Positions 27,208-34,727 of a stretch of DNA of 64,000 nt are shown here, piece after piece. A program made the position numbers and the translations under genes. Where the stretch lies: assembly GCF_020687385.1 (NCBI RefSeq), contig NZ_JAJEQM010000015.1, positions 24,632-88,631 of the forward strand, given 5' to 3'. The notes below the pieces were generated by a model. The model did not search any database. It was not told the DNA's origin and saw only the letters and a list, made by a program, of their open reading frames with translations. Source of the stretch: Hominilimicola fabiformis. Lineage in GTDB: Bacteria; Bacillota; Clostridia; UBA1381. The number at the start of each line of letters is the position of its first letter. Position 1 is the stretch's first letter.

Positions 27208-28548
27208 TTTTGAATTGCTTTTCTTTAATATTCTTGCTTCTTTTAAAAGATAATCTCTGTTGTTAAGGTTCGCATCTATGATAACCTCGTCTATCAACTT
27301 TCTCAGCACATCGCCGATTTCTCTGCCGGGGCGGTAGCCAAGACGTATAAGGTCCTTGCCGTTTACCGCAAGATGCGAAACAAGATACGGCTGTCTTTCA
27401 GCCAAAATCTGCTTATAAATCTGCATTGACGCGTCTATTCTGTTTTTCTTTTCGGGGAAATGCTCAAGATTTTTCGCCATATTGTCCGCCGTTTGCAGTA
27501 TCAAAAGTTTTTCAAAAAGCACCTCACCCGTTCTTGCCATCATTCGCTTAACAGCAGGCAACGACGGCTCAACTCTTACATCATGATTTTCAACAAGTAT
27601 CGAAACTTCACGAATTGTGTCGTTATCCATACGCAATCTGTGCATAAGGTCAACCGCAATTTTACAGCTTTCTCTGTGATGTCCGTAAAAATGAATTATA
27701 CCGTTTTGGTCCGTACTCGAACAACACGGCTTGCCAATATCGTGCATAAGTGCCGCCCATCTCAATACCAAATCATTCGGCGTACACTTAACGGTGTGCA
27801 TAATATGTTCACCGACATCATAAATATGATACTTGTTTCTCTGCGGTTCACCGAAACATCTTTCAAGTTCCGGCATTATATATTGCAGCAGTCCGCACTC
27901 GTGCAATTTCCGAATATAGTCGGGATTTTCTGAAAGAAGCATTTTATTCACTTCCTCCAAAATTCTTTCATGACTGACTTTTTTTATAAGCACCGCACAT
28001 TTTTTTATTGCTTTCCATGTTTCGTCCTCAATTCTGAACGAAAGCACCGCACTGAAACGTATCGCTCTTAACATTCTAAGTGCGTCCTCTTTAAATCGTT
28101 TTTCGGGATTACCTACACATCTGATTATCTTATTTTCAATATCATGCTGACCGCCGAAATAATCAATTATACCCGTTTTCGGCAAATACATCATCGCATT
28201 TATGGTAAAATCGCGTCTTGCACAATCTTCCCTTGCATCATCGACAAAACATACACTCTGCGGATGTCTGCCGTCACTGTATTCACCGTCAGTTCTGAAC
28301 GTGGTAACTTCATAACCTGTCTTGTTGTGAACAACCGTAATCGTACCGTGCTTTATACCCGTATCAATCGTACGGCGGAAAAGTTTTTTCACTTCTTCAG
28401 GTCTTGCACTCGTTGCAATGTCGTAATCATGCGGAGTTTTGCCCATAATCGTATCACGCACCGCACCGCCTGCCACAAACGCAGAAAAGCCGTCTGTTTC
28501 CAGGCGACTTAAAATATTCATAACGCTGTCAGGCAGTATAAACTCCAT
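27190..28548 (-). CDS. cca: CCA-adding tRNA nucleotidyltransferase
   Basis: 452 residues. Class II nucleotidyltransferase: GGAVRD, then DYDIAT with catalytic carboxylates, RRDFTINAM, and the template motif EDALRMLRAIRF; followed by an HD domain (MHDIGKP). Adds or repairs the 3' CCA end of tRNAs. The last four residues are encoded within the right 24-bp palindrome that flanks repeat copy 1. Single gene, convergent with DUF2161. Confidence 0.93.
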   Translation of the reverse strand: MEFILPDSVMNILSRLETDGFSAFVAGGAVRDTIMGKTPHDYDIATSARPEEVKKLFRRTIDTGIKHGTITVVHNKTGYEVTTFRTDGEYSDGRHPQSVCFVDDAREDCARRDFTINAMMYLPKTGIIDYFGGQHDIENKIIRCVGNPEKRFKEDALRMLRAIRFSAVLSFRIEDETWKAIKKCAVLIKKVSHERILEEVNKMLLSENPDYIRKLHECGLLQYIMPELERCFGEPQRNKYHIYDVGEHIMHTVKCTPNDLVLRWAALMHDIGKPCCSSTDQNGIIHFYGHHRESCKIAVDLMHRLRMDNDTIREVSILVENHDVRVEPSLPAVKRMMARTGEVLFEKLLILQTADNMAKNLEHFPEKKNRIDASMQIYKQILAERQPYLVSHLAVNGKDLIRLGYRPGREIGDVLRKLIDEVIIDANLNNRDYLLKEARILKKSNSKNGSQR

Positions 28549-28665
28549 AATTTTCCCCTTTTTACCCCTTATTCTCTGTAAAAATTATAAATCTTATACT
28601 CGATATATGTCAATAGTTTTGTATATAATGTAAATTGAATTTAATATTCTGATTGCAATTATCTC

Positions 28666-28995
28666 CTATTGCTCATTTTGTTCTTTGCACATCTCGATAC
28701 ACTGCTTTATCACCGCATTTATTCTTTCAATCTGTGTATCTGTCAACTGTTCCATTTCTTCAATCAATATTGATGCAGGATCACGTCCTTTTATCAAATA
28801 GTCGGGAGTAGTTTCGAGAATTTCACAAAATTTTATAAAGTTTTCAAGTTTTAAAGCTTTCTTGCCGGATTCCGTTCCTGAAATCATCTGTATACTGACG
28901 TCCATTTTTTCAGCCAAATACTCCTGCGTATACCCAAGCTCAATTCTTCTCTTTTTAACTCTCTTTCCTATATCCTCAAACAATTTCTTATTCAT
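28666..28995 (-). CDS. XRE-family helix-turn-helix regulator
   Basis: 109 residues. HTH_3 domain (about 7-66: RRIELGYTQEYLAEKMDVS, then ETTPDYLIKG) and a short C-terminal helix with two Cys. A perfect 11-bp-armed palindrome (AGATAAAATAC/GTATTTTATCT) stands 12 bases before the start and could be its operator, consistent with self-regulation. TGGAG precedes the ATG. The normal upstream region has been split by repeat copy 2, which separates this gene from a second copy of the palindrome. Confidence 0.85.
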   Translation of the reverse strand: MNKKLFEDIGKRVKKRRIELGYTQEYLAEKMDVSIQMISGTESGKKALKLENFIKFCEILETTPDYLIKGRDPASILIEEMEQLTDTQIERINAVIKQCIEMCKEQNEQ

Positions 28996-29006
28996 ATTAC
29001 CACTCC

Positions 29007-29404
29007 AGATAAAATACTGTATTTTATCTTAGCGTGCCATACGCTGACAGAGGTCGAGAAATCAGTTCGGATTTTGCGAAAATGGACTCGTCGGCGTACG
29101 TGGGTACGGTAGAGTTTATTTTCACAAAAAGTGCATAGGCAGAGGTCGAGAAATTAGTTTGGATTTTGCGAAAATGAACTCGTCAGCGTACATGGGTACG
29201 GTAGAGTTTATTTTCACAAAAAGTGCACAGGCAAGCCGTATATTAAAAATAGGCTTGACTGTTTATTTATTATAGCTAAAAAATTAAAAATATTAAAATA
29301 ACATTTTGCACGTTCCAGACAATTTGTCGACACTCTGCGGCAAGCCTATGCACTTTGCGGACAATTTATCGCCCTCTGAGATAAAATACTAATTGTATTT
29401 TATC
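29007..29404. repeat. Dispersed hairpin-rich repeat, copy 2 (inverted, with internal tandem duplication)
   Basis: Body 29030-29379, on the opposite strand to copy 1. Read on the minus strand it has the same parts in the same order: GTCGACAAATTGTC, AT-rich stretch, a CAAGCC/GGCTTG hairpin, and the long hairpin unit ending CTCGACCTCTG, the last present twice in tandem (about 110 bp each). It is flanked by palindromes with identical arms, GATAAAATAC/GTATTTTATC, at 29008-29028 (1-base loop) and 29380-29404 (5-base loop). This fills most of the 629-base gap between the XRE and rpiB genes. Confidence 0.88.
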
Positions 29405-29457
29405 AACTAATAGTTTAAATTATAATCAAGAAACAGTTTAATTTATTAAAATAACGG

Positions 29458-29486
29458 TTGACTAATATATTGATTTATGTTATACT
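29458..29486 (+). promoter_or_regulatory. Promoter of candidate small RNA
   Basis: TTGACT, 17-bp spacer, TATACT on the plus strand, pointing away from both neighbouring minus-strand genes; no open reading frame follows. Confidence 0.75.
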
Positions 29487-29492
29487 CTTTTC

Positions 29493-29569
29493 AGTTGGTA
29501 ATTATTTATCAACAAAAAACATTCAGTCATTACGCTTCCCCAATTACAGCATTTGACTGAATGTTTTTT
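29493..29569 (+). ncRNA. Candidate small RNA with C-rich terminator loop
   Basis: About 75 bases between a strong promoter and a terminator. Hairpin 1 is GTTGGTAA/TTATCAAC (29494-29513). Hairpin 2 pairs AAAACATTCAGTCA with TGACTGAATGTTTT and ends in a T-run; its 24-base loop contains CTTCCCC, which could pair with GGGGAAG-type ribosome binding sites, as C-rich loops do in several Gram-positive small RNAs. The second hairpin is symmetrical and may also end rpiB transcription from the other side. I know of no family that matches. Confidence 0.55.
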
Positions 29570-29624
29570 CTTTTATGAACCGCTCTGCAAAACCGTAACG
29601 GCTTTGCAGACAATCTGTCTTTAA

Positions 29625-30062
29625 TTACATAGTTTCTATTTCGTGAATTTTTTTAATTCTGTCGGCATGTCTGCCGCCTTGAAATTCCGCTTCAAGATAA
29701 GTGTCAACAATCATATTTGCAAGCTCTCTGCCCAAAACACGACCGCCCATACAAATAATATTTGCGTTATTATGTTCCTTTGACATTTTCGCACTGAACA
29801 CATCACCGCAAAGTGCCGCTCTTATACCCTTAAACTTATTTGCCGCCATTGATATTCCTATACCTGTACCGCAGATAAGTATACCGCATTCACATTCACC
29901 GTCAAGAACAGCCTTGCATACAGGCTTTGCACAGTCGGGATAATCAACACTTGCCTCACTGTATGTTCCGAAGTCTTTAACCTCAATACCCTTTTCCTTT
30001 AAATGTTCGATTATATGTCCTTTTAGTTCAAAACCGCCGTGGTCACTGCCTATTGCTATCAT
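29625..30062 (-). CDS. rpiB: Ribose-5-phosphate isomerase B
   Basis: 145 residues, RpiB/LacAB fold: N-terminal IGSDHGGFELK, the catalytic Cys in YPDCAKPVC, anion-hole GTGIGISMAANK and AALCGD. Interconverts ribulose 5-phosphate and ribose 5-phosphate in the pentose phosphate pathway. Its ATG overlaps the tsaB stop by four bases, so it is the last gene of the fhs-tsaE-tsaB-rpiB run. Confidence 0.93.
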   Translation of the reverse strand: MIAIGSDHGGFELKGHIIEHLKEKGIEVKDFGTYSEASVDYPDCAKPVCKAVLDGECECGILICGTGIGISMAANKFKGIRAALCGDVFSAKMSKEHNNANIICMGGRVLGRELANMIVDTYLEAEFQGGRHADRIKKIHEIETM

Positions 30063-30775
30063 TTACTTTCTCCTTTTTCTTTGTTTTCTCTTTCTTCAAG
30101 CTCTCTTTCGGCTTGAGATTTTCTTATATAATACGGTTTCATTTCAAGATACGATTGCGTTTCACCGCGTTTTGCCTTATCAAGTGCAAGTGCCGCAACC
30201 GATGACGCTCTTGAATTTAATGCATTTGCAGGCGGGAATATCGCCTTGTCACCAAGTTTTTCTTTAATGTATTCCCTATACACCTTAACACCGTCACCGA
30301 CAAATATAGTATCAAGAAATTCACCGCAGCTTTCAAGGCATTCATCAATGCTGATTGCCTCAGGCTCTCCGATTTCCTTAAAACCCTCGTCCCAAATATA
30401 GCTTGCTGTAAACACATTGTCACGTCTTGCGTCCATTATCGGCACAATTATATGCTCCGCATACGGCACGTTATATGCAAGTGCCTCAAGTGTTCCGACG
30501 CTCACCACAGGTTTGCCCGTTGCGTGTGCAAGTGCCTTGACAGTTGCAACGCCTATACGAAGTCCTGTAAACGAACCCGGTCCGATAGCCGCCGCAAATA
30601 TGTCAATATCCTGAACGGTCAATTCAAGCTCCGACAAAATCTGTTCTATCATTGTCATAATCTTCTGCGAATGAGTTTTTTTATGATTTAAAATATACTC
30701 ACCAAGCAAAAGCTCATCTTCCATAACCGCAACAGTAGCGACATTGGACGAGGTATCTATTGCAAGAACTCTCAT
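30059..30775 (-). CDS. tsaB: tRNA threonylcarbamoyladenosine biosynthesis protein TsaB
   Basis: 238 residues, ASKHA-fold paralogue of TsaD: RVLAIDTSSNVATVAV, HSQKIMTMIEQIL, GPGSFTGLRIGVATVKALA, and MDARRDNVF. Works with TsaD and TsaE to make t6A37 in ANN-decoding tRNAs. The start overlaps tsaE by four bases. The C-terminal tail rich in Glu and Lys is extra and likely disordered. Confidence 0.94.
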   Translation of the reverse strand: MRVLAIDTSSNVATVAVMEDELLLGEYILNHKKTHSQKIMTMIEQILSELELTVQDIDIFAAAIGPGSFTGLRIGVATVKALAHATGKPVVSVGTLEALAYNVPYAEHIIVPIMDARRDNVFTASYIWDEGFKEIGEPEAISIDECLESCGEFLDTIFVGDGVKVYREYIKEKLGDKAIFPPANALNSRASSVAALALDKAKRGETQSYLEMKPYYIRKSQAERELEERENKEKGESK

Positions 30776-31206
30776 TTTTCTGCCTCCGTTTTTTGAATTT
30801 CGATTTTTCTGTAATTATCGTGACGACTGTAATCCTTCGATATAGTAACGTCATATCGGTTTTCGGGAAGTATGTCGTCAATAAGCTGCGGCCATTCGAT
30901 AACGCTTACACCATCGCCGTAAACATATTCTTCATAGCCGATTTCATACATTTCATCACTGTCTGCTATGCGGTACACATCAAAATGATACAAAGGAAGT
31001 CTGCCGCTGTATTCATTCACAATCGTAAAAGTCGGACTTGTGATAGGCACATCAATTCCGAGTCCCTTTGCAAGTCCCTGCACGAATGCTGTTTTGCCGA
31101 CACCCAAATCACCGTACATACAAAGTACGTCACCTGCCTTTAAAGTTTTTGAAAACTTCTCGGCAAATTTTTGTGTTTCTTCATAACTGTTTGACTCAAA
31201 TTCCAT
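30772..31206 (-). CDS. tsaE: tRNA threonylcarbamoyladenosine biosynthesis ATPase TsaE
   Basis: 144 residues: P-loop YGDLGVGKTAFVQGLAKGLG, the family signature SPTFTIVNEY, then LPLYHFDVYRI and VIEWPQ. ATPase that resets the TsaB-TsaD complex during t6A synthesis. Translationally coupled to tsaB; two bases after the fhs stop. Confidence 0.95.
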   Translation of the reverse strand: MEFESNSYEETQKFAEKFSKTLKAGDVLCMYGDLGVGKTAFVQGLAKGLGIDVPITSPTFTIVNEYSGRLPLYHFDVYRIADSDEMYEIGYEEYVYGDGVSVIEWPQLIDDILPENRYDVTISKDYSRHDNYRKIEIQKTEAEK

Positions 31207-31208
31207 AA

Positions 31209-32879
31209 TTAAAATAACCCTGTTATCTTTCCGTCTGCATCAACGTCTATATTATCAGCCGCCGGCACTTTCGGAAGTCCCGGCATAACCATTATATTAC
31301 CCGTTTCAACAACGATAAATCCCGCACCGTTTGAAACTCTTACGTTGCTTACCGTAATTTCAAAATTTTCAGGTCTTCCCAAAAGTTTTGCGTTGTCAGA
31401 CAATGAATACTGCGTCTTTGCCATACATACAGGCTTTTTATCAAGACCGAGTTCTTCAAGTCTTGCAATCTGCTTTTGTGCTTTCGGTGTGTAATTAACA
31501 CCCTTACCGCCGTAAATTTTTGTCACGATTTCATTAATCTTATCTTTGATTGACATATCGGTATCGTATGCCGGTTTAAAATCAGCTTTTTGGTTTTCGA
31601 CCGCCGAAATAACCTTTTCGGCAAGGTCCAATCCGCCCTCACCGCCTTTTGCAAAGACTTCGCTAAGCGCACATTCTGCACCCAATTCGTGACATCTTTC
31701 AATGACAGTATTAAGTTCTTCTTCACTGTCCGTATCAAAACGGTTTACCGCTACAACAACCGGTACTCCGAATGACTTCATATTTTTAATATGTTTTTCA
31801 AGGTTTACGATACCTTTTTTCAAAGCGTCAACATTTTCTTCTTTAAGGTCGGTCTTTTTAACTCCGCCGTTGTATTTAAGTGCACGAACAGTCGCAACAA
31901 TAACAACTGCGTCAGGACTTATTCCGGCCATACGGCACTTAATATCCATAAACTTTTCGGCACCCAAATCTGCGCCGAAACCTGCCTCTGTTATTGTATA
32001 ATCAGAAAGCTTCATAGCAAGCTTCGTAGCTTGTACACTGTTACAGCCGTGTGCAATGTTTGCGAACGGACCGCCGTGAATAAAGCAAGGTGTGTATTCA
32101 AGCGTCTGAACAAGGTTAGGCTTTATAGCGTCCTTCAAAAGTGCCGCCATTGCACCCTGTGCCTTTAAATCCGAAGCCTTAACGGGCTCACCGCTGCGGT
32201 TATAACCGATTATAATTTCACCCAAACGTTTTTTCAAATCCTCCAAATCGTTTGCAAGACAAAGTATCGCCATAACCTCCGATGCAACAGTAATCATAAA
32301 ACCGTCCTCACGCGGAATACCGTTCACCTTTCCGCCCATACCGACAACAACGTGACGTAAAGCTCTGTCATTCATATCGACAACACGTTTCCAAACAATG
32401 TTTGTAACATCAATATCAAGTGCGTTACCCTGATGAATGTGATTATCAATCATTGCCGAAAGCAAGTTATTTGCCGCCGTTATAGCGTGCATATCACCTG
32501 TAAAATGAAGATTTATATCTTCCATCGGTACAACCTGACTGTAACCGCCGCCTGCAGCACCGCCTTTAATTCCCATAACAGGTCCAAGTGACGGCTCACG
32601 AAGTGCCAAAACGCACTTTTTGCCCATATTGGTAAGTGCGTCGCCAAGTCCGATTGTTGTCGTTGTTTTACCTTCACCCGCCGGAGTAGGATTTATTGCC
32701 GTAACAAGAATCAGCTTTCCGTTTTCATTGTCCTTAACCTTTCCCCAAAGTTCAGAGGCAATCTTAGCCTTATACTTTCCGTAAAACTCCAAATCGTCCT
32801 CTGCTATGCCGATTGATGCGGCAACATCACGGATATGCTTCATTTTTGCATTTTGTGCAATTTCAATATCTGATAGCAT
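31209..32879 (-). CDS. fhs: Formate-tetrahydrofolate ligase
   Basis: About 556 residues, full length. P-loop-like [40 protein letters not shown] split over two conserved blocks, FTGDMHAI, and the C-terminal [11 protein letters not shown] and MPGLPK. Makes 10-formyl-THF from formate with ATP, a key step in anaerobic one-carbon metabolism and the Wood-Ljungdahl methyl branch. ATG at 32879 is favoured: GGGAGG is eight bases upstream, whereas the ATG at 32885 is only two bases from it. Confidence 0.97.
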   Translation of the reverse strand: MLSDIEIAQNAKMKHIRDVAASIGIAEDDLEFYGKYKAKIASELWGKVKDNENGKLILVTAINPTPAGEGKTTTTIGLGDALTNMGKKCVLALREPSLGPVMGIKGGAAGGGYSQVVPMEDINLHFTGDMHAITAANNLLSAMIDNHIHQGNALDIDVTNIVWKRVVDMNDRALRHVVVGMGGKVNGIPREDGFMITVASEVMAILCLANDLEDLKKRLGEIIIGYNRSGEPVKASDLKAQGAMAALLKDAIKPNLVQTLEYTPCFIHGGPFANIAHGCNSVQATKLAMKLSDYTITEAGFGADLGAEKFMDIKCRMAGISPDAVVIVATVRALKYNGGVKKTDLKEENVDALKKGIVNLEKHIKNMKSFGVPVVVAVNRFDTDSEEELNTVIERCHELGAECALSEVFAKGGEGGLDLAEKVISAVENQKADFKPAYDTDMSIKDKINEIVTKIYGGKGVNYTPKAQKQIARLEELGLDKKPVCMAKTQYSLSDNAKLLGRPENFEITVSNVRVSNGAGFIVVETGNIMVMPGLPKVPAADNIDVDADGKITGLF

Positions 32880-32995
32880 ATTCATATCCTCCCTTAAATT
32901 TTCTATTGTGCATTAAAATGTTAATATCTTTATAAAGTGAAATAGAGCTGAACAGTAAAATTAATCCAGCTCGAAAATATTTAATCGTTATTTAA

Positions 32996-33451
32996 TCAGT
33001 TATTATTGAAATAACCTCTGTCCTCACGAACTTTTCTAAGTAGCAAGTCCAATCTGTGTTCAACGTCGTTAAGAACGTCATCAACATATTGGTCTGTATC
33101 AGTCTTAATTTCGATAGACTTCTGTTGTGCGGCATTAACAAGCTCATTAGCCTGTTCATATGCAGCCTTTGTAATTTCGTGTTCGTCAATAAGCTGCATT
33201 TGAGTTTCTTCGGCATTCTTCTGAATAGCCTCGGCTCTGTTTTCAGCCTCTGACAAAATTCTTTGTCTTTCTTCCTTAACCCACTTTGCTTCCTTTAGCT
33301 CGTCAGGGTATACAAGACGAATTTCCTGAATGTAGTCTAAAAGTTCACCCTTGTCAATCATAACCTTTCCGGTTAGAGGTACAGCCGATGCTTTTTCAAT
33401 AGCCTCCTCCATCATATCGACAATTTCCATGATATCCATATCCATATCCAT
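32996..33451 (-). CDS. Coiled-coil protein of unknown function next to coaD
   Basis: About 151 residues, mostly one long helix (about 55-130) with heptad-like Ala/Glu/Gln content (AENRAEAIQKNAEETQMQ), resembling the stalk of V/F-type ATPase or DivIVA-like proteins. Such proteins occur directly downstream of coaD in many Clostridia (recalled, function unknown). ATG at 33451 is chosen since AAAGGA lies nine bases upstream. Three bases after coaD with no gap for a promoter, so one operon. A hairpin GAGCTG/CAGCTC near 32950 may end the transcript. Confidence 0.75.
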   Translation of the reverse strand: MDMDMDIMEIVDMMEEAIEKASAVPLTGKVMIDKGELLDYIQEIRLVYPDELKEAKWVKEERQRILSEAENRAEAIQKNAEETQMQLIDEHEITKAAYEQANELVNAAQQKSIEIKTDTDQYVDDVLNDVEHRLDLLLRKVREDRGYFNNN

Positions 33452-33471
33452 TTCGTTCAATCCTTTCATCC

Positions 33472-33948
33472 CTACTTATATTTTTCTTCGATTGTTTCTA
33501 TTATTTCACAAGGTACAAGACCTGTCAAATCTCCATGAAATCCCGCAAGCTCCTTAACCATGCTCGAACTGATATATGAATACTTCGTATTCGTCATCAT
33601 AAACATAGTTTCGTATTCGGGATTAAGAGCCTTATTCAGAAGTGCCATTTGAAATTCATATTCAAAGTCAGCTACGGTTCTCAGGCCCTTAACAATCACC
33701 GTTGCATTTTTGCTGGCAGCAAAATCAACCAATAATCCCGTAAAAGTATCCACTTCCACATTATCCAAATGTTTAGTTACCAAGCGAATCATCTCAACTC
33801 TTTTTTCAGCAGAAAAAAGAGGGGTTTTGCTTGCATTGCTTAAAACTCCGACCACCAATTTTTCATAGACACGGCTTGCTCTTTCGATAATGTCAAGGTG
33901 TCCGTTAGTTATCGGGTCAAAACTTCCCGGATAAACTGCAATTCTCAT
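33472..33948 (-). CDS. coaD: Phosphopantetheine adenylyltransferase
   Basis: 158 residues. Nucleotidyltransferase fold with N-terminal [17 protein letters not shown] holding the T/HxGH motif and C-terminal [13 protein letters not shown]. Penultimate step of coenzyme A synthesis. ATG at 33948 gives the standard [12 protein letters not shown] start; an in-frame codon 11 residues upstream is not supported. Follows rsmD in the same direction, a pairing common in Firmicutes. Confidence 0.95.
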   Translation of the reverse strand: MRIAVYPGSFDPITNGHLDIIERASRVYEKLVVGVLSNASKTPLFSAEKRVEMIRLVTKHLDNVEVDTFTGLLVDFAASKNATVIVKGLRTVADFEYEFQMALLNKALNPEYETMFMMTNTKYSYISSSMVKELAGFHGDLTGLVPCEIIETIEEKYK

Positions 33949-34047
33949 TTGTTCTTCTTTCCTCTTAGGCTTATCCCACAAAAGCCGATTTAATTGCTTA
34001 CATCGTATGATGTAATTTGGGTAGCTGCCGACATTTTAGCGACAAGC

Positions 34048-34590
34048 TCAATTATTTTTCTTATATACCGTGATATATGTTCTGCCGTACTTTCTCTGTC
34101 TGTACATTTCAAGTCCGTCAAAATCATCATGAAAATCAGTTCCGTCACTTTCCAGAACCACTATACCATCCTCGTTTAACAGATTGTTTTTGACAATACA
34201 CTCAAGTACAGGTTCGATAAAGTTTTTATTATACGGAGGGTCAAGGAAAATCACATCGAATTTTTCCTTTGCCCTCTCCATATAATCAAAACATGACGTA
34301 TTAATAATTTCACAGTAATCCGAAAAATCCAAAGAATTTGCATTTTTCTTGATAATATCAATCGAACGCTTGTCTTTATCAAGGCAAACGGCTTTTTTTG
34401 CACCGCGTGAAATCGCCTCAAAGCTCAAAGCACCGCTGCCGGCAAACATATCAAGGCACACCGCATCGGGTATAAACGTCTGAATTATATTAAATACAGA
34501 CTCCTTAACTCTGTCAGTCGTAGGACGAACATCATCACCCTCAAATTCAAAAAGTTTATGTCCGCGTCTGATTCCAGATATTATCCTCAT
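34048..34590 (-). CDS. rsmD: 16S rRNA (guanine966-N2)-methyltransferase
   Basis: 180 residues. MRIISG start, substrate loop VRPTTDRVKESVFNI, SAM-binding LDMFAGSGALSFEAISRGA, and catalytic DPPY. Methylates G966 of 16S rRNA in the 30S subunit. ATG at 34590 is seven bases after GGAGG. Pairs with coaD downstream. Confidence 0.94.
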   Translation of the reverse strand: MRIISGIRRGHKLFEFEGDDVRPTTDRVKESVFNIIQTFIPDAVCLDMFAGSGALSFEAISRGAKKAVCLDKDKRSIDIIKKNANSLDFSDYCEIINTSCFDYMERAKEKFDVIFLDPPYNKNFIEPVLECIVKNNLLNEDGIVVLESDGTDFHDDFDGLEMYRQRKYGRTYITVYKKNN

Positions 34591-34727
34591 GCACAATCCT
34601 CCATATTATTCTTCTATATTCTAACCTACTTTTTGCAAAAGGTCAACAATGTTATTGTTTTTTTTCCTAATTTACATAAAATATCAATCGTTTTGTAAAG
34701 GATTTGATACATAGTATACATTAAATG

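Noticed and set aside
26993..27266. Short ORFs within the dispersed repeat
   Set aside because: They change between copies and are broken in copies 2 and 3; the repeat conserves hairpins, not a frame.
29516..29569. Hairpin as only the rpiB terminator
   Set aside because: It may serve rpiB too, but a consensus promoter with 17-bp spacing directly ahead on the other strand supports a separate RNA; both roles are kept open.
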